DNA from: Gammaproteobacteria bacterium
GTDB taxonomy: Bacteria > Pseudomonadota > Gammaproteobacteria > Steroidobacterales > Steroidobacteraceae
DNA: 64,000 nucleotides
Direction of reading: 5' to 3'
NCBI GenBank assembly: GCA_947455595.1
Contig: CANGOP010000002.1
Coordinates: forward strand, 167,742 to 231,741
Shown here: piece after piece, positions 44,258-53,586 of the stretch
Layout: each line of letters opens with the position of its first letter
Numbering within the stretch: the first letter of the stretch is position 1
Program-made: the position numbers and the translations under genes
The notes under the pieces: generated by a model
Told to the model about the DNA's origin: nothing
Seen by the model: only the letters and a program-made list of their open reading frames with translations
Databases searched by the model: none

Positions 44258-44293
44258 GCGGCATTCTAGAGCGATTCGCGGCACACTCGTGGC

Positions 44294-45286
44294 ATGCGTC
44301 TGACGCTTCTCCCTGAACACCGGTCGATCGAATGCCCCCCAGGGCGTTCCTTGCTGGAATCCGCGCTCATGGCGGGGGTGCCGCTCCTGCACAGTTGCCG
44401 TGGTGGCTCGTGTGGCGCCTGCCGCGCGACCTGGGTGTCCGGCGAGGTGTCTTTCCCCGCAGGGCCTGGCCTTGGCCTCACGGATGAGGAGCGCGCCGCT
44501 GGGCAACTCTTACTGTGCCGCGCGCATCCGCGCTCCGATGTGGCCGTGGCAGTGCGCTCACTGCGACCGGCCGGTGAGATCGAGCGGCGCCGGCTACCGT
44601 GTCGAGTCGCGCAGTGGGAACGGCTCTCCCCGGAGGTCTTGAAGCTGGGTCTGAAGCTGCCGGCGATCGAGCCTTTTCGCTGGGTGGCGGGGCAGGCGAT
44701 CGATTTGATTCTCCCCGATGGGACGCAGCGGGCCTATTCCTTGGCGGCGGCGCCAACCGACGGTCCGCTGCTGGAATTGCACATTGCGCGGGTGCCGGAC
44801 GGCAAGGCCACTGGTGCGTTGTTTGCGCTGGGTGGCCCTGGCGCGTTGTTGACGATCGAGGGGCCGTTTGGTGGTTTCATCCCCCCCGCTGCGCATGCCG
44901 CTGCACCGTTGGTGCTGGTGGCCGGCGGAACCGGTTATGCGCCGCTGCGGGCGCTGTTGCGCGCGCTGATCGCCGAAGGCTGGACGCGACCGACGCGGCT
45001 CTATTTCGGCGTGCGCCGCGCGGCTGAACTGTATGCAGATACCGAATTACGTGACCTCGCCGAGCGTCACCCACAACTGCACTACATCCCGGTCTGCGAG
45101 GAGGCCTGTTCTGTCGCCAACGTTCGACGCGGCCGTGTACACGCCGCGCTCTTGAACGAGGAGAAAGACGTGACGGACGTCGATGTCTACGCGGCCGGGC
45201 CCTCGCCGATGGTGGCTGCCTTGCGCACCGAGTTATTGGCTCGCGGCTTATCGGGCGAACGCTTCTACGCGGATGCGTTTGGCTGA
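44294..45286 (+). CDS. 2Fe-2S ferredoxin-ferredoxin reductase fusion (AscD/CDP-glucoseen-reductase-like)
   Basis: 330 residues. The N-terminal plant-type 2Fe-2S domain has CRGGSCGAC and a later LLC. An FAD-binding barrel follows (RAYSLAAAP) and then an NAD-binding domain (LVAGGTGYAPLRALLRALI, AAGPSPMVAALR). It would pass electrons from NAD(P)H to an unidentified oxygenase or reductase. It is convergent with hemD, overlapping by 22 bases. No partner oxygenase is adjacent. Confidence 0.87.
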   Translation: MRLTLLPEHRSIECPPGRSLLESALMAGVPLLHSCRGGSCGACRATWVSGEVSFPAGPGLGLTDEERAAGQLLLCRAHPRSDVAVAVRSLRPAGEIERRRLPCRVAQWERLSPEVLKLGLKLPAIEPFRWVAGQAIDLILPDGTQRAYSLAAAPTDGPLLELHIARVPDGKATGALFALGGPGALLTIEGPFGGFIPPAAHAAAPLVLVAGGTGYAPLRALLRALIAEGWTRPTRLYFGVRRAAELYADTELRDLAERHPQLHYIPVCEEACSVANVRRGRVHAALLNEEKDVTDVDVYAAGPSPMVAALRTELLARGLSGERFYADAFG

Positions 45287-46056
45287 AGTCGCTCGCGTGG
45301 TGTGGCGAGGAGCGCGGCAATCAAGCCGTCATCGTGGGGCGCTGCGGCGATCACCAAGGGGCCCTGCAGTCCGCTGCGGCGCACACTGTCCGCAATACGC
45401 GCCGAGCCCACCAGCAATGCCGTGCGCGCATACAGCGAGCGACCCTCCGGTGAGAGCAGTTCAAATAGCGCACGTACGATCTCGGTCGACGTGGCTGTCA
45501 CGATATGAATGTGACCTTGTGCCCACGCGCGTTCGACCGCTTCCACAGCGCCCGGCAATGGGGTAGCGCGAACCCGTTCGTACACATCGAGTGTCGCCAC
45601 GTGTGCGCCACGCGCCGTGAGCGTCTCCGCCAGCAGATCGCGACCGGCACCCCCGCGAACCAGAAGAACGCGTTGACCCTGCATTGACTGAAATTCACGG
45701 CTGGCGAGCAAGTGCTCGCTGTCAAAGCCCCGCCCGGGCACGAGCGACAATCGATAGCCCGCATGGGTCAGTGCCGCTGCGGTGGCCGGGCCGACGGCTG
45801 CCAATCGCGGGCCGCGATCTGCGGGCAACCAGGCCGCTCCGTAACGCACCGCATTGGCGCTGATAAAAATCGCCCAATCGAAGGAGGACAGGGGTCCGAG
45901 CGTCGCGCACTGCGATGCCGCATCGGCGCGCGGCACGATCGCGAGCGCCGGCAACTGAAAGACCGTGGCGCCTAACGCGGTGAGATGGCGCGCCAAGGGA
46001 CCGGCCTGAGACTCCGGTCGCGTCACGAGCACTCCGATGCCCGCGAGCGAGACCAT
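45265..46056 (-). CDS. hemD: Uroporphyrinogen-III synthase
   Basis: 263 residues. HemD-fold protein: VLVTRPESQAGPLARHL at the N-terminus, DWAIFISANAVRYG, VGPATAAALTHAGY, VLLVRGGAGRDLLAETLTARGA, and DVYERVRATP. The sequence is diverse as usual for this family; its place 4 bases after hemC settles the call. Haem supply is relevant to the c-type cytochromes in this window. Confidence 0.92.
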   Translation of the reverse strand: MVSLAGIGVLVTRPESQAGPLARHLTALGATVFQLPALAIVPRADAASQCATLGPLSSFDWAIFISANAVRYGAAWLPADRGPRLAAVGPATAAALTHAGYRLSLVPGRGFDSEHLLASREFQSMQGQRVLLVRGGAGRDLLAETLTARGAHVATLDVYERVRATPLPGAVEAVERAWAQGHIHIVTATSTEIVRALFELLSPEGRSLYARTALLVGSARIADSVRRSGLQGPLVIAAAPHDDGLIAALLATPRERLQPNASA

Positions 46057-46060
46057 GTGA

Positions 46061-46990
46061 CTAGACCGCGCTCTTGGCGAGTTCGGCCAACAGGCGATCA
46101 GCGCCGGCGTGCAGCAGGTGCTCGGCCACCGCGATGCCCAAGGCAGCGGGCGTGTGGGCAGGCCCCGTGAGCGCGTGCTCAAAGCTCGATGAGCCATCGG
46201 GTGAGCCCACAAAGGCTCGCAGAGAAAGCGTGTTGTGATCCCACGTCGCGTAAGCGGCGATGGGTGAGGTACAGCTACCTTCCAAGCGTGCACCGACAGC
46301 GCGCTCAGCATCTAAGCACAGTCGCGTGATGGCATCGTTCAGCGGCTTGAGTAGCGCCAGCACGGCGGCATCCTCGCGACACTCGATGCCGACGATGCCT
46401 TGGCCAATCGCCGGCAGTGACAACGCGGTGTCCAGATACTCGGTGATACGCTCAGCAAGACCCAGTCGCGTGAGACCTGCGGCCGCCAAGATAATCGCGT
46501 CGAATTCGCCTTCATCGAGCTTGCGCAGCCGAGTATCGACGTTGCCCCGCAGTGGCAAGATCGACAGATCCGGCCGCCGAGCCCGTAACAGGCTCTGACG
46601 GCGTTGGCTCGAGGTGCCGACGGACGCGCCCATCGGCAATTCGGCCAAGCTGGCGTAACGACGGGAGAGGAAGGCATCGCGCGCATCGGCGCGCGGCAGG
46701 ACGGCACCGAGCGTAAACCCTTCCGGCAGTGCGGCCGGTACGTCTTTCATCGAGTGCACAGCGATGTCTGCCTCGCCGGCCAACATCGCCACTTCCAGTT
46801 CTTTGATGAACAGACCCTTGCCCCCGATTTGCGACAGCGGTCGGTCCTGAATCCGATCGCCTTGGGTGACGATCTTGACCAGAGAGACCTCGAGGCCCGG
46901 ATGAGCGGTGCGCAGTAAGGTGGCGACGTGTTCCGCTTGCCACAAGGCCAGCGGGCTTCGGCGGGTAGCGATTCTAAGATGGGGAATCAT
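46061..46990 (-). CDS. hemC: Porphobilinogen deaminase (hydroxymethylbilane synthase)
   Basis: 309 residues. IATRRSPLALWQAEHVA, GDRIQDRPLSQIGGKGLFIKELE, DIAVHSMKDVP, and EGSCTSPIAAYA (the cofactor-binding Cys) are all canonical. First gene of hemC-hemD; hemX/hemY-like genes do not follow. Confidence 0.97.
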   Translation of the reverse strand: MIPHLRIATRRSPLALWQAEHVATLLRTAHPGLEVSLVKIVTQGDRIQDRPLSQIGGKGLFIKELEVAMLAGEADIAVHSMKDVPAALPEGFTLGAVLPRADARDAFLSRRYASLAELPMGASVGTSSQRRQSLLRARRPDLSILPLRGNVDTRLRKLDEGEFDAIILAAAGLTRLGLAERITEYLDTALSLPAIGQGIVGIECREDAAVLALLKPLNDAITRLCLDAERAVGARLEGSCTSPIAAYATWDHNTLSLRAFVGSPDGSSSFEHALTGPAHTPAALGIAVAEHLLHAGADRLLAELAKSAV

Positions 46991-47044
46991 GCGACTATTT
47001 TGCCATGCCGACCGTCGTCCTTGCTGCCGCGCGGCTGTCGAACA

Positions 47045-47920
47045 TTACTCACGTGGCGACTGGAACAAGGCGTCCCGTAACCGGAACAGCGTGGAGATGT
47101 CCTCGTCGCCATGGCCGTTGGCCATCAGTTGGGCGTAATCCTGGCGCGTCATCGACACGATCGGTAATTCAACGCCGCGGGCGGCCGCCATCTCCTCGCA
47201 AATCCGCAGATCTTTGTCATGCAGGCGCACCCGGAAGCCCGGTGGATAGGACTCGCGCGCCATGAAGGGCGCGCGGTTCACGAAGTACCAGGACCCGCCG
47301 GCACCCTTGCCGAGCGTGTCGATCACCAGATCCAGTGGTAGCCCTTCTGCCTTGGCAAAGGCCATGGCATCCGCAGCCGCTTGGATAGCGCCCGCGCACA
47401 AGATCTGGTTCGTGGCCTTGGCCGCTTGACCAAAACCGGTCGGCCCCATGTGCGCGATGGTCGGTCCCATCGCCGCCAGAACGGGTCGGGCGCGCTCCAG
47501 CACCGCCGCCTCGCCGCCACACATGATGGCGAGCGTGCCTTTGCGGGCGCCTTCAACACCGCCGGTGACGGGGCAGTCGAGAAATTCGGCGCCATGCGCG
47601 CCCAGTCGCTCGGCGGCCGTCCGCGCTGTCTGCGACGAGACGGTCGAGCAGTCGATCACCAGCAGGCCGTGCCGTGCGGCTGGCAGGAGTGCATCGACGA
47701 CGCCGAGAACGTCCTCGTCAGCGGACACGCAGATCACCACCACATCGCACGCGGCGGCCAGTTCTGCCGGCGTTGCGGCAATGGCGACACCGAGCTCCGC
47801 TCCTACGGCCGCCGACTTCGACGCGGTTCGATTCCAGACCGCCGTGAGGAGTCCCGCTTGGTGGAGATTGCGAGACATGCCGACGCCCATGGCGCCGAGC
47901 CCAATAAAACCGGTTTTCAC
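47045..47920 (-). CDS. 3-hydroxyisobutyrate dehydrogenase-family (beta-hydroxyacid) dehydrogenase
   Basis: 291 residues from a GTG with CAGGAG 7 bases upstream. The NAD(P)-binding start is TGFIGLGAMGVGMSRNL; DCPVTGGVEGARKG is the substrate loop; the catalytic Lys lies in GQAAKATNQI; GKGAGGSWYF follows. Substrate could be 3-hydroxyisobutyrate, tartronate semialdehyde or a succinic semialdehyde-type compound. No catabolic neighbours help. Confidence 0.9.
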   Translation of the reverse strand: MKTGFIGLGAMGVGMSRNLHQAGLLTAVWNRTASKSAAVGAELGVAIAATPAELAAACDVVVICVSADEDVLGVVDALLPAARHGLLVIDCSTVSSQTARTAAERLGAHGAEFLDCPVTGGVEGARKGTLAIMCGGEAAVLERARPVLAAMGPTIAHMGPTGFGQAAKATNQILCAGAIQAAADAMAFAKAEGLPLDLVIDTLGKGAGGSWYFVNRAPFMARESYPPGFRVRLHDKDLRICEEMAAARGVELPIVSMTRQDYAQLMANGHGDEDISTLFRLRDALFQSPRE

Positions 47921-47990
47921 GTTCAACTCCTGCCGGTACGACCGGCTGCGTTGTGTAGTGAAACCGGAAATGGGTCCGAGGGGAAGCCTT

Positions 47991-48521
47991 TCAGGGTGCT
48001 TGGCCGCAGAGTTCTTCCACGTCGTGGCGGGCTTGAATCCGCGCCGCTTCCATTTCGGCGTCCGACAGGTACTGGCGGTCGTTCTGTTCACCGCTTAGAT
48101 AGAGGCGCCTTGCGCTGACGTATTGTTGGTACCGCTCGCGTGCCGTCTGGCACGCCAAGGCGTCACGCGCGGCGATGTCTGCCGCCACGCTGGTCTTGAG
48201 GCGTGCAAGCGCCGCGGCGTCGGTGGGTGCCGGGAGGGGTGCCGGCTTGGGCGGGGCGGCGGCACTCGGGCCCGCGGCCACCGGTGTGGGCGCCTCAGGC
48301 GCCTCAGCGCTGCTCTGGGTGACGGTCCGCGCGGTCTGGCCGATCGACACCAGTCTGCCGTCGCTGGGGGGTGGGCGATCGGTGAAGTGCACGCGGCCTT
48401 CGGCGTCAATCCATTTATAGACGTCCGCGTAGGCGGCGACGCCGGCCAGGAGTAGCGCGGCGCACGCCACGGCCCGCAGGTCGGAGCAGCCAAAACGGCG
48501 GTGGGTCATGAGACGGCGCAT
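47991..48521 (-). CDS. Exported DUF4124 protein
   Basis: 176 residues. The signal peptide ends near AAYA-DVY, directly followed by the DUF4124 motif DVYKWIDAEGRVHFTDRPP. A Pro/Ala linker and a C-terminal helical part with two Cys (ALACQTARERY, VEELCGQ) follow. Function unknown. The start at 48521 is chosen over an ATG at 48509, and either keeps the signal peptide. Confidence 0.82.
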   Translation of the reverse strand: MRRLMTHRRFGCSDLRAVACAALLLAGVAAYADVYKWIDAEGRVHFTDRPPPSDGRLVSIGQTARTVTQSSAEAPEAPTPVAAGPSAAAPPKPAPLPAPTDAAALARLKTSVAADIAARDALACQTARERYQQYVSARRLYLSGEQNDRQYLSDAEMEAARIQARHDVEELCGQAP

Positions 48522-48637
48522 GGTGACCACCAGTGTGGCGTCTGAAAAAGTCGCTGTCCGGAGATTCGTCACAGTCCGCACCGGGAAATCGGTTCCCTCT
48601 GGGCTGAGGAAGGAGGGTGCGCTGCTAAAATCCCCCC

Positions 48638-49963
48638 ATGAGCGATACCTTGCTGACCGATTTGTACCAACTGACAATGCTGCAGGCCTATGCGGCCCGC
48701 GGCAGCAGCACCGGATCGGCCGTGTTTGAGCTGTATGCCCGACACTTGCCACCGGATCGAGGCTTTCTGGTGGTGGCCGGTCTTGAGCAGGCGCTCGATT
48801 ATCTGGAACACCTGCGCTTTACGACGGCAGACGTCGACTGGCTCGCGTCGACCCGGCGTTTTTCGGGCGCGTTTTTGGAAACACTGGCCGACTTTCGCTT
48901 TCGGGGGGATGTCTGGGCGGTCCCCGAGGGTCGCGTGGTGTTTGCCGGTGAGCCCTGGCTGCGCGTTGAGGCTGCTTTACCGGAAGCGCAGTTTGTCGAA
49001 AGTCGGCTCATCAATTTGCTGCATTTCTCAACCCTGATCGCGACCAAGGCCGCGCGGTGTGTCCTCGCTGCACAGGGGCGCCCGTTGGCCGACTTCGGGA
49101 TGCGCCGTGCGCACGGGGCAGAAGCTGCCCTGTTGGCGGCGCGGGCCGCAGTGCTGAGCGGCTTTGCCGCGACGGCCACAGTCGAAGCAGGTCGGCGTTA
49201 TGGACTCCCGTTGGTGGGCACGATGGCCCACTCCTACGTGCAGGCACTCGGCGATGAGTCAGCGGCTTTTCAGCATTACGCGGCGACGTCTCCCGACGCG
49301 ACGACGGTGCTGATCGATACCTACGACACCGGTCGTGCGGCGCAGACGGTCGCCGAGCTCGTGCGCAGCGGTATGAAGATCCAAGCGGTGCGTATCGACA
49401 GCGGCGATCTCGCGGCAGAAGCGGTGAAAGTGCGCCGGATACTCGATGAGGGCGGAGCATCGACCGTGCGCATTATTGCCAGCGGCAATTTGGATGAGCT
49501 GTCCATTGAGGCCTTGGTGACGTCGGGCGCTCCGATCGACTCATTTGGTGTGGGCACGCGTTTAGATACCTCCGCCGACGCGCCTACTCTGGATGCCGTT
49601 TACAAACTGCAATCCTATGCGGGCGAGCCGTGCCGCAAACGGTCCCCGGGCAAGGAGACGTGGCCGGGCGCCAAGCAGGTCTACCGTCATTACGACACGC
49701 ACGGACGGATGTGCGCCGACCAGATGGCCCTGGCCGATGAACCCGGTGTAGCGGGCGAGCCTTTGCTGGTCTGTGTGATGCGTCAGGGACGGCGTGTCGA
49801 TGCCCACCCGTCGGTTGCGCAGATCGCAGCCCAAGCTCAGGCGGACTTGGCGCGATTGCCAATGGAGGCGCGATGTTTGCGGGCACCGCAACCCCTACAG
49901 CCGGTTTATAGCGAGTCTATTCGCGCATTGGCCGCGAGCTTCGATAGCCGTGACCGACGCTGA
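48638..49963 (+). CDS. pncB: Nicotinate phosphoribosyltransferase
   Basis: 441 residues. Makes nicotinate mononucleotide from nicotinate in NAD salvage. LLTDLYQLTMLQAY at the N-terminus is diagnostic; FELYARHLPPDRGFLVVAGL, ESRLINLLHFSTLIATKAAR, FGMRRAHG, TMAHSYVQA, DTYDTGRAA and RIDSGDLAAEA are conserved. Divergent from the DUF4124 gene. Confidence 0.95.
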   Translation: MSDTLLTDLYQLTMLQAYAARGSSTGSAVFELYARHLPPDRGFLVVAGLEQALDYLEHLRFTTADVDWLASTRRFSGAFLETLADFRFRGDVWAVPEGRVVFAGEPWLRVEAALPEAQFVESRLINLLHFSTLIATKAARCVLAAQGRPLADFGMRRAHGAEAALLAARAAVLSGFAATATVEAGRRYGLPLVGTMAHSYVQALGDESAAFQHYAATSPDATTVLIDTYDTGRAAQTVAELVRSGMKIQAVRIDSGDLAAEAVKVRRILDEGGASTVRIIASGNLDELSIEALVTSGAPIDSFGVGTRLDTSADAPTLDAVYKLQSYAGEPCRKRSPGKETWPGAKQVYRHYDTHGRMCADQMALADEPGVAGEPLLVCVMRQGRRVDAHPSVAQIAAQAQADLARLPMEARCLRAPQPLQPVYSESIRALAASFDSRDRR

Positions 49964-49978
49964 AGCGGCGTGACACGC

Positions 49979-50632
49979 TCAATGCGCCTGCAGATGGGAT
50001 GTGCTGCGTAAGCGGGGCCAACCCACCTGCGCCAACTGATCAATCAATTGTGGCAGTGATCGGGCTCGCATCTTTTCCATGATGCGCCGGCGATGGGCTT
50101 CGACCGTTCGTTTCGTAATGCCGAGTTCGACGGAGACGCGGTCATAGTGGACGCCCTCCACCAATTGCGCCAACACTTCCCGCTCACGCAACGTGAGGGA
50201 TGCGAGATGCGAGACGATCACGCGACGCGCGTTGGCGCGGCCCGCGTCTTCGATCGAGCGACGCATGGCCCGATTGACGATATCCAGCAACTGTTGCTCG
50301 CGGACGGGTTTCAAAAGGTAGTGCGCGGCGCCTGCGCGGATGGAGGCGACGGCGGAGGCGACGTCCCCATGCCGTGTCACGAAAACGACCGTGATGGGCG
50401 ACCCCAAGGCGGTCAGTTGCGCCTGTACGTCGGCACCCGACATGTCCCCAAGTGAGCCTTCCAGTACGACGCAGCCCGGTCCCATGGGATCGATCGCGTC
50501 GAGAAAATCGCGGCCGTTCGGAAATTCAGAAATCGGATACCCCAACGAGTGCAACAGCACAGCGCAGGCCGTTCGTGAGCGGGGATCTGGGTCTACGATG
50601 TAGACGTGTCCACGATGCAGTTCTGAAGTCAT
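49979..50632 (-). CDS. FixJ/NarL-type response regulator with an altered phosphoacceptor
   Basis: 217 residues: a receiver domain (1-125) and a LuxR-type helix-turn-helix (SLTLREREVLAQLVEGVHYD, GITKRTVEAHRRRIMEKM). In the receiver the acidic pair is VDPD, the Thr (VFVTRHGD) and Lys (LLKPV) are present, but the phosphoacceptor position reads CVVLEGSLGDMSG, with Glu where FixJ has Asp. It may be active without phosphorylation. No sensor kinase is next to it. Confidence 0.88.
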   Translation of the reverse strand: MTSELHRGHVYIVDPDPRSRTACAVLLHSLGYPISEFPNGRDFLDAIDPMGPGCVVLEGSLGDMSGADVQAQLTALGSPITVVFVTRHGDVASAVASIRAGAAHYLLKPVREQQLLDIVNRAMRRSIEDAGRANARRVIVSHLASLTLREREVLAQLVEGVHYDRVSVELGITKRTVEAHRRRIMEKMRARSLPQLIDQLAQVGWPRLRSTSHLQAH

Positions 50633-50800
50633 GGGTACTCTCGCCCGATGCGCTGCCGTCCGTCAGGGCAAGCAAGGCTGAACGGTTGGCTGCTCGAGCG
50701 GCATCCGGAAAAGTGCGGAGACGCCGAACACTTACGGGCTGACCGTCAGGCACCCCCGTGTTCGCTACGCGATATCCACAATGGCCAATCACCGCGGGCC

Positions 50801-50829
50801 AAAAAAAGGGCGGGCCTCGCGGCCCGCCC
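50801..50829 (-). terminator. Intrinsic terminator of glnK-amtB
   Basis: Read on the minus strand: GGGCGGGCC, loop GCGA, GGCCCGCCC, then seven Ts. It lies 30 bases after the amtB stop, with a perfect 9-bp GC stem. Confidence 0.93.
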
Positions 50830-50858
50830 CTCGCTTGAACGGCTGAAAGCCCGATCGA

Positions 50859-52430
50859 TCAGCTGTACGCACGCTCACCGTGCGACGTGGTATCGAGGCC
50901 TTCGCGCTCTTCGTCTTCAGGCACACGCAGGCCGACGAGCAGATCGGCGATCTTAAAGGCGATATAGGCGGAGACAACCGTCCACACCACCGTCAGCCCA
51001 ACCGCCTTGGCCTGTACGATGACCTGCGCGAGGATCGAGTCGGCATAACCGGTCTTGCCCGTCACCCAATCGGTCACGAAGCCCGGTCCACCGAGGGCAG
51101 GCGAATTGAAGACGCCGGTTAGCAAGGCGCCGGTGACGCCACCCAGCGCGTGCACGCCGAAGACGTCGAGCGAGTCGTCGACTTTGATCATTCTCTTCAA
51201 GCCGGTGACGCCCCAGAGACAGACGAGACCGGCGATCAGGCCAATCGCGAACGCGCCCGGAATGCCGACGTTGCCGGCAGCCGGCGTAATGGCGACGAGG
51301 CCGGCCACGGCACCCGAAGCGGCGCCCAGCAGCGACGGCTTACCCTTGTGGATCCACTCGCCGAAAAGCCAAGAAAGCACCGCGCACGCAGTGGCGAGGT
51401 ACGTGTTCATGAACGCGAGCGCCGCCGAGCCATTGGCTTCATACGCGGAGCCGGCGTTGAAGCCGAACCAACCGAACCACAACAAGGAGGCACCGATCAT
51501 TGTCATGGTGAGGCTGTGGGGCGCCATTGCCTCACGCCCAAAGCCCAGACGCTTGCCGAGCATGGCAGCACCGACGAGACCCGCGAAGCCGGCATTGATG
51601 TGAACGACGGTGCCGCCTGCGAAGTCCAGAGCGCCCCACTGCCACAGCAAGCCGCCTTTTGCCGTCTGAGCCTCGACGACTGACGGATCCGTAAAGGCGT
51701 CCGGACCCGCCCAGAACCACACCATGTGCGCGACCGGCAGATACGAAATCGTGAACCAGATGACCGCAAAAATCAGCACGGCAGAGAACTTGATGCGCTC
51801 AACGATTGAGCCCAGCACAAGGCAGACGGTGATGGCCGCAAACGTTGCTTGGAACGCGGCGAAGACTAACTCGTAAATGGGCGTGTTCTTACTGAACGTT
51901 GCCGCCATCGAGAAGCTGCCGGTCGTCGGATCGAACATGCCCTTCAGGAAGAGCCGATCGAAGCCACCGATGATGGAATTCCCCTCGGTAAACGCCAGCG
52001 AGTAACCGTAGACACACCACAGCACGGTGATCAGCGAGAAAACCACGAATACCTGAATCAGGACCGACAGCATGTTTTTCTGGCGGACAAGACCGCCGTA
52101 GAACAGCGCCAGCGCCGGCACCGACATCAGCAGCACCAGGGCTGTGGACATCAGCATCCAGGCGGTATCGCCCTTGTTTGGGGTGGGCGCCGCCACCGCG
52201 GCGGCGGGTGCTGCCGGCTCAGCCGCCGTAGCGGCGGCTTCCGCCGCTGCGGCGGGGGCCGCCGTGGCGGCAGGCGCTGCCGCAGGCGCATCGGCATACG
52301 CCGCGTGAGGCGCGACGAATAAGGTGGCGCCGGCGACGATCAGGGTCGCGAGCGCCGCACGCGCACCGTTCAGCCAGCGGCGCGAAGCCGTGGCGGGGGT
52401 GGTCAAGGTCGAAAGTCTGGCAAGTGGCAC
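50859..52430 (-). CDS. amtB: Ammonium transporter AmtB
   Basis: 523 residues. A cleavable signal-like segment is followed by a long Ala/Pro-rich periplasmic extension (about residues 48-85) before the first core helix, then 11 membrane helices. Core motifs include ALFYGGLVRQKN, the Phe-gate/His-pore region (AGGTVVHINAGFAGLVG, and DVFGVHALGGVTGALL) and WFGWFGFNAGSAY. Directly downstream of glnK, which blocks it when nitrogen is plentiful. Confidence 0.96.
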   Translation of the reverse strand: MPLARLSTLTTPATASRRWLNGARAALATLIVAGATLFVAPHAAYADAPAAAPAATAAPAAAAEAAATAAEPAAPAAAVAAPTPNKGDTAWMLMSTALVLLMSVPALALFYGGLVRQKNMLSVLIQVFVVFSLITVLWCVYGYSLAFTEGNSIIGGFDRLFLKGMFDPTTGSFSMAATFSKNTPIYELVFAAFQATFAAITVCLVLGSIVERIKFSAVLIFAVIWFTISYLPVAHMVWFWAGPDAFTDPSVVEAQTAKGGLLWQWGALDFAGGTVVHINAGFAGLVGAAMLGKRLGFGREAMAPHSLTMTMIGASLLWFGWFGFNAGSAYEANGSAALAFMNTYLATACAVLSWLFGEWIHKGKPSLLGAASGAVAGLVAITPAAGNVGIPGAFAIGLIAGLVCLWGVTGLKRMIKVDDSLDVFGVHALGGVTGALLTGVFNSPALGGPGFVTDWVTGKTGYADSILAQVIVQAKAVGLTVVWTVVSAYIAFKIADLLVGLRVPEDEEREGLDTTSHGERAYS

Positions 52431-52478
52431 GTCGGTTCCCCTGTGGAGGCGAAAGAGAAAGGAGTTGGAAAGTTCCGG

Positions 52479-52817
52479 TCAGATGGCTTCGGAGCCCATC
52501 TCCCCGGTGCGAATGCGTAGCGACTGGCTGAGCGAGGTGACGATGATCTTGCCGTCACCCATTCGGCCCGTCCGGGCAATGTTCGTAATGGCCTCAACGA
52601 CCTGCTCGCAAATCGAGTCGTCGACCACGATTTCGATCTTGGTCTTCGGAACGAAGTCGACACGGTATTCCGCGCCTCGATACGTTTCCAAATGACCGCG
52701 TTGGCGGCCGAAGCCGTGCACTTCCGTGACCGTGACGCCCTGCACGCCGAGATTGGCGATAGCTTCGCGAACCTCGTCGGTCTTAAAAGGCTTGATGATC
52801 GCGGTAATCCACTTCAT
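52479..52817 (-). CDS. glnK: Nitrogen regulatory protein P-II (GlnK)
   Basis: 112 residues. [20 protein letters not shown] opens the fold; the T-loop has the uridylylated Tyr in [25 protein letters not shown] and [11 protein letters not shown] complete the P-II signature. The glnK-amtB pairing and the sigma-54 promoter upstream make GlnK the right name rather than GlnB. Confidence 0.96.
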   Translation of the reverse strand: MKWITAIIKPFKTDEVREAIANLGVQGVTVTEVHGFGRQRGHLETYRGAEYRVDFVPKTKIEIVVDDSICEQVVEAITNIARTGRMGDGKIIVTSLSQSLRIRTGEMGSEAI

Positions 52818-52871
52818 GGCAGGGCTTAGGCCTCACAGCGCGCCGACTGGCTGGCGCTACATCCCGAGAAA

Positions 52872-52887
52872 TGCAGAATCCGTGCCA
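52872..52887 (-). promoter_or_regulatory. Sigma-54 promoter of glnK-amtB
   Basis: On the minus strand TGGCACGGATTCTGCA matches TGGCACG-N4-TTGCA except for one base, with the GG and GC elements correctly spaced. It ends 55 bases before the glnK ATG. Control by NtrC is expected; I did not find a clean NtrC site upstream. Confidence 0.75.
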
Positions 52888-53065
52888 ACGTAACCGGAAC
52901 CGAAAATCAGGGACTTGTCGGGGGTATTGCGGGTGCTCGGCGCCGTGGCGCGCACCGTTTTGGCGCGTTGAGCGGTTATCCACGCCTGAAAGCGGGGCAT
53001 GGTCTTGACGGATGCGGGTACAGGCCCCACAACGGAGGCTACAGCTGCGACTGGCGGAGAGTGCC

Positions 53066-53329
53066 GTGACCAACCCTTTTGATCCCAAAGCCTTTGAAGA
53101 CCTCGCCCGCCGGATGGCCGATGCCATGCCGCCCCAATTCGCCGCCCTGCGCGCCGACATGGAAGCGAATTTCAAAAGTGTCCTACAGGCCGGGCTCGCG
53201 AAGTTGGATCTGGTCACCCGCCAGGAATTTGATGTACAGGCCGGAGTCCTGGCTCGCACGCGCGAGAAACTGGAAGCGCTCGAGGCCCGTCTTGCGAGCA
53301 TGGAAGCGCAGAAAAGCGCCGGGGGCTGA
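53066..53329 (+). CDS. ubiK: Ubiquinone biosynthesis accessory factor UbiK (BMFP family)
   Basis: 87 residues from the GTG with GGAG 6 bases upstream. NPFDPKAFEDLARRMADAMP and the C-terminal coiled coil VTRQEFDVQAGVLARTREKL are diagnostic of YqiC/UbiK. It binds UbiJ, encoded at 33.2 kb. Divergent from glnK. Confidence 0.92.
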   Translation: MTNPFDPKAFEDLARRMADAMPPQFAALRADMEANFKSVLQAGLAKLDLVTRQEFDVQAGVLARTREKLEALEARLASMEAQKSAGG

Positions 53330-53525
53330 AGCCAACCGGTGGGGTCAGTCGGCTAGCGGCCACTGCGAGGCGTCGATCGTCTCCCGTTAGGCGTGCCAGG
53401 TCGCGTGACCGATGATGGGCCTGGTGATGCTCAATCCCAGAAGCGCCGTGAGGGGCCGTTCTTCCGGATCGGACGCCTGTGTGCCGGTCATCGCCGTGGC
53501 CCCCGATTTGCGAACCCCGCAATGC

Positions 53526-53549
53526 AAAAGCCCGGCACTGGGGCCGGGC
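53526..53549 (-). terminator. Terminator of the cytochrome c5 gene
   Basis: On the minus strand GCCCGGC, a 6-base loop, GCCGGGC, then TTTT. It lies about 40 bases after the cytochrome stop. The region from 53330 to 53525 holds no gene that I can support. Confidence 0.7.
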
Positions 53550-53586
53550 GTTTGTCGAAATCGGCGCCGCTGTTCAGCAGCCGCGA

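Noticed and set aside
52890..53010. NtrC binding site upstream of the sigma-54 promoter
   Set aside because: GGTGC and GCACC occur but not with the spacing of the TGCAC-N7-GTGCA consensus.
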